Position numbers and translations under genes: made by a program. A stretch of DNA of 5,015 nt from Deltaproteobacteria bacterium. GTDB lineage: Bacteria > Desulfobacterota > Desulfobacteria > Desulfobacterales > JAABPS01. The notes beneath the pieces were generated by a model, which was not told the origin of the DNA, did no database searches, and saw only the letters and a program-made list of their open reading frames with translations. Below are positions 4,474-5,015 of the stretch, piece by piece. Location: contig JAFDFT010000229.1 of the NCBI GenBank assembly GCA_019309685.1, positions 1 to 5,015 of the forward strand, in the 5' to 3' direction. Every line of letters begins with the position of its first letter. Position 1 is the stretch's first letter.

Positions 4474-5015
4474 ATGATAAATGAGACCATGACCGCGCAA
4501 GAGCGGATGAAAGCAGCGTTAGCGCTTGAACCGGTTGACCGTCACCCTGTTTTTCCTATACTGGTGACTGCGGCTCCCAGATTATATGGAAAAACACAGG
4601 CGGAAGCCTGGGCGGATCACAATGTGGCCCGGGACTGTCTTATACGTTGTTTTAAGGATTATGGTTATGACTATGGAAGCAAGCCGAATTATTACTACCC
4701 TATGCTGCCCGGGAAGCATTGCTCCGCTCCGGTTCGGAATCTGATACCGGGAAAACACCTTGGTGAAGATGACCTGTACCAGGTCGACGAGAGAGTGTTG
4801 TTTGAAAGGGAAGACTACGATAAAATTGCCGCACTGGGATGGAATGGCTTTTGGGACGAACATTACGAAAAGGTTAGCCGTAAAACAGTGGCCCAATTCA
4901 CAATTATGCAGCAGATGAGCAATCAACTCTTTAATGAAGACATGATAGTATGCAGGGAGCAGGGCATGCCGATTTTTATGGGTGTGGCCGTAGATTCTGT
5001 TTTGATGGCCTTTTC
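4474..5015 (+). CDS. UroD/MtaA-like family protein, N-terminal half (cut by window edge)
   Basis: About 180 codons of a gene that continues past the right edge. The N-terminus, TAQERMKAALALEPVDRHPV (residues 7-26), is typical of the uroporphyrinogen-decarboxylase fold family, whose members begin with a helix followed by 'epvDR.Pv'. True HemE has a strongly conserved R-Q-A-G-R-Y block just after this point. Here the sequence is FPILVTAAPRLYGKTQAEAW instead, so haem synthesis is unlikely. The paralogous branch includes corrinoid:CoM or corrinoid:folate methyltransferases (MtaA/MtbA-like, zinc-dependent) and many uncharacterised proteins of anaerobes. Other visible parts are a Tyr/Pro-rich loop (KPNYYYPMLPG, 69-79), an acidic region (GEDDLYQVDE, 96-105) and the start of a hydrophobic strand (FMGVAVDSVLMAF). 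The family's usual length is about 330-370 residues, so roughly half is missing. The zinc-ligand motif expected in methyltransferases lies in the unseen half. The family assignment is fairly sure; the substrate is unknown. Confidence 0.8.
   Translation, partial: MINETMTAQERMKAALALEPVDRHPVFPILVTAAPRLYGKTQAEAWADHNVARDCLIRCFKDYGYDYGSKPNYYYPMLPGKHCSAPVRNLIPGKHLGEDDLYQVDERVLFEREDYDKIAALGWNGFWDEHYEKVSRKTVAQFTIMQQMSNQLFNEDMIVCREQGMPIFMGVAVDSVLMAF

Noticed and set aside
4582..4926. Minus-strand open frame of 114 codons inside the UroD-like gene
   Set aside because: It is antisense to a supported coding region and ends without promoter or ribosome-binding signals.
4474..5015. Annotation as HemE (uroporphyrinogen decarboxylase of haem synthesis)
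   Set aside because: The conserved arginine-containing RQAGRY block expected right after the N-terminal motif is absent, so only the family fold can be claimed.
1..5015. CRISPR array, insertion sequence, tRNA or rRNA
   Set aside because: No regularly spaced direct repeats, terminal inverted repeats with a transposase frame, cloverleaf pattern or rRNA-like sequence was seen.

Overview
The window reads like a chromosomal segment of an anaerobic, moderately AT-rich Gram-negative bacterium, most likely a sulfate-reducing or related member of the Desulfobacterota. That placement is inferred. It rests on a stand-alone cysteine-motif [4Fe-4S] protein, a uroporphyrinogen-decarboxylase-fold protein that is not HemE, and the style of the metal transporter. 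No rRNA, tRNA, CRISPR array, insertion sequence or phage gene is visible.

Layout: (1) positions 1-129 hold no gene I can support. (2) 130-666, minus strand, encodes a small exported protein of unknown function with a good sigma70-type promoter at 711-739. (3) A divergent intergenic region (667-918) also carries a promoter facing right (817-845). (4) 919-1437 encodes a 172-residue protein with a C-terminal four-cysteine [4Fe-4S] domain. (5) 1438-1770 has no intact gene. It holds what looks like a frameshifted coding remnant, an imperfect palindrome resembling a Fur-family (Fur/Zur) operator, and a possible 11-codon leader frame. (6) 1771-4385 is a complete ABC metal-uptake operon in the order substrate-binding protein, ATPase, permease (znuA-znuC-znuB type). 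(7) 4474 to the right edge is the N-terminal half of a UroD/MtaA-like protein, cut by the window.

How the parts work together: the binding protein would capture Zn(II) or Mn(II) in the periplasm and pass it to the membrane permease, which is driven by the cytoplasmic ATPase. The znuC and znuB frames overlap, which suggests translational coupling. A six-base-pair stem places the znuC Shine-Dalgarno sequence in a hairpin, so znuC output may be tuned separately from znuA. The downstream UroD-family gene could be the last gene of the operon or an independent unit. Many corrinoid methyltransferases of that fold use zinc, so a functional link is possible but unproven.

I see no clearly new multi-gene system. 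The points most worth checking are the missing first histidine ligand in the binding protein, the znuC Shine-Dalgarno hairpin, the possible metal-responsive operator, the degenerate coding remnant and the long perfect inverted repeat inside znuB.
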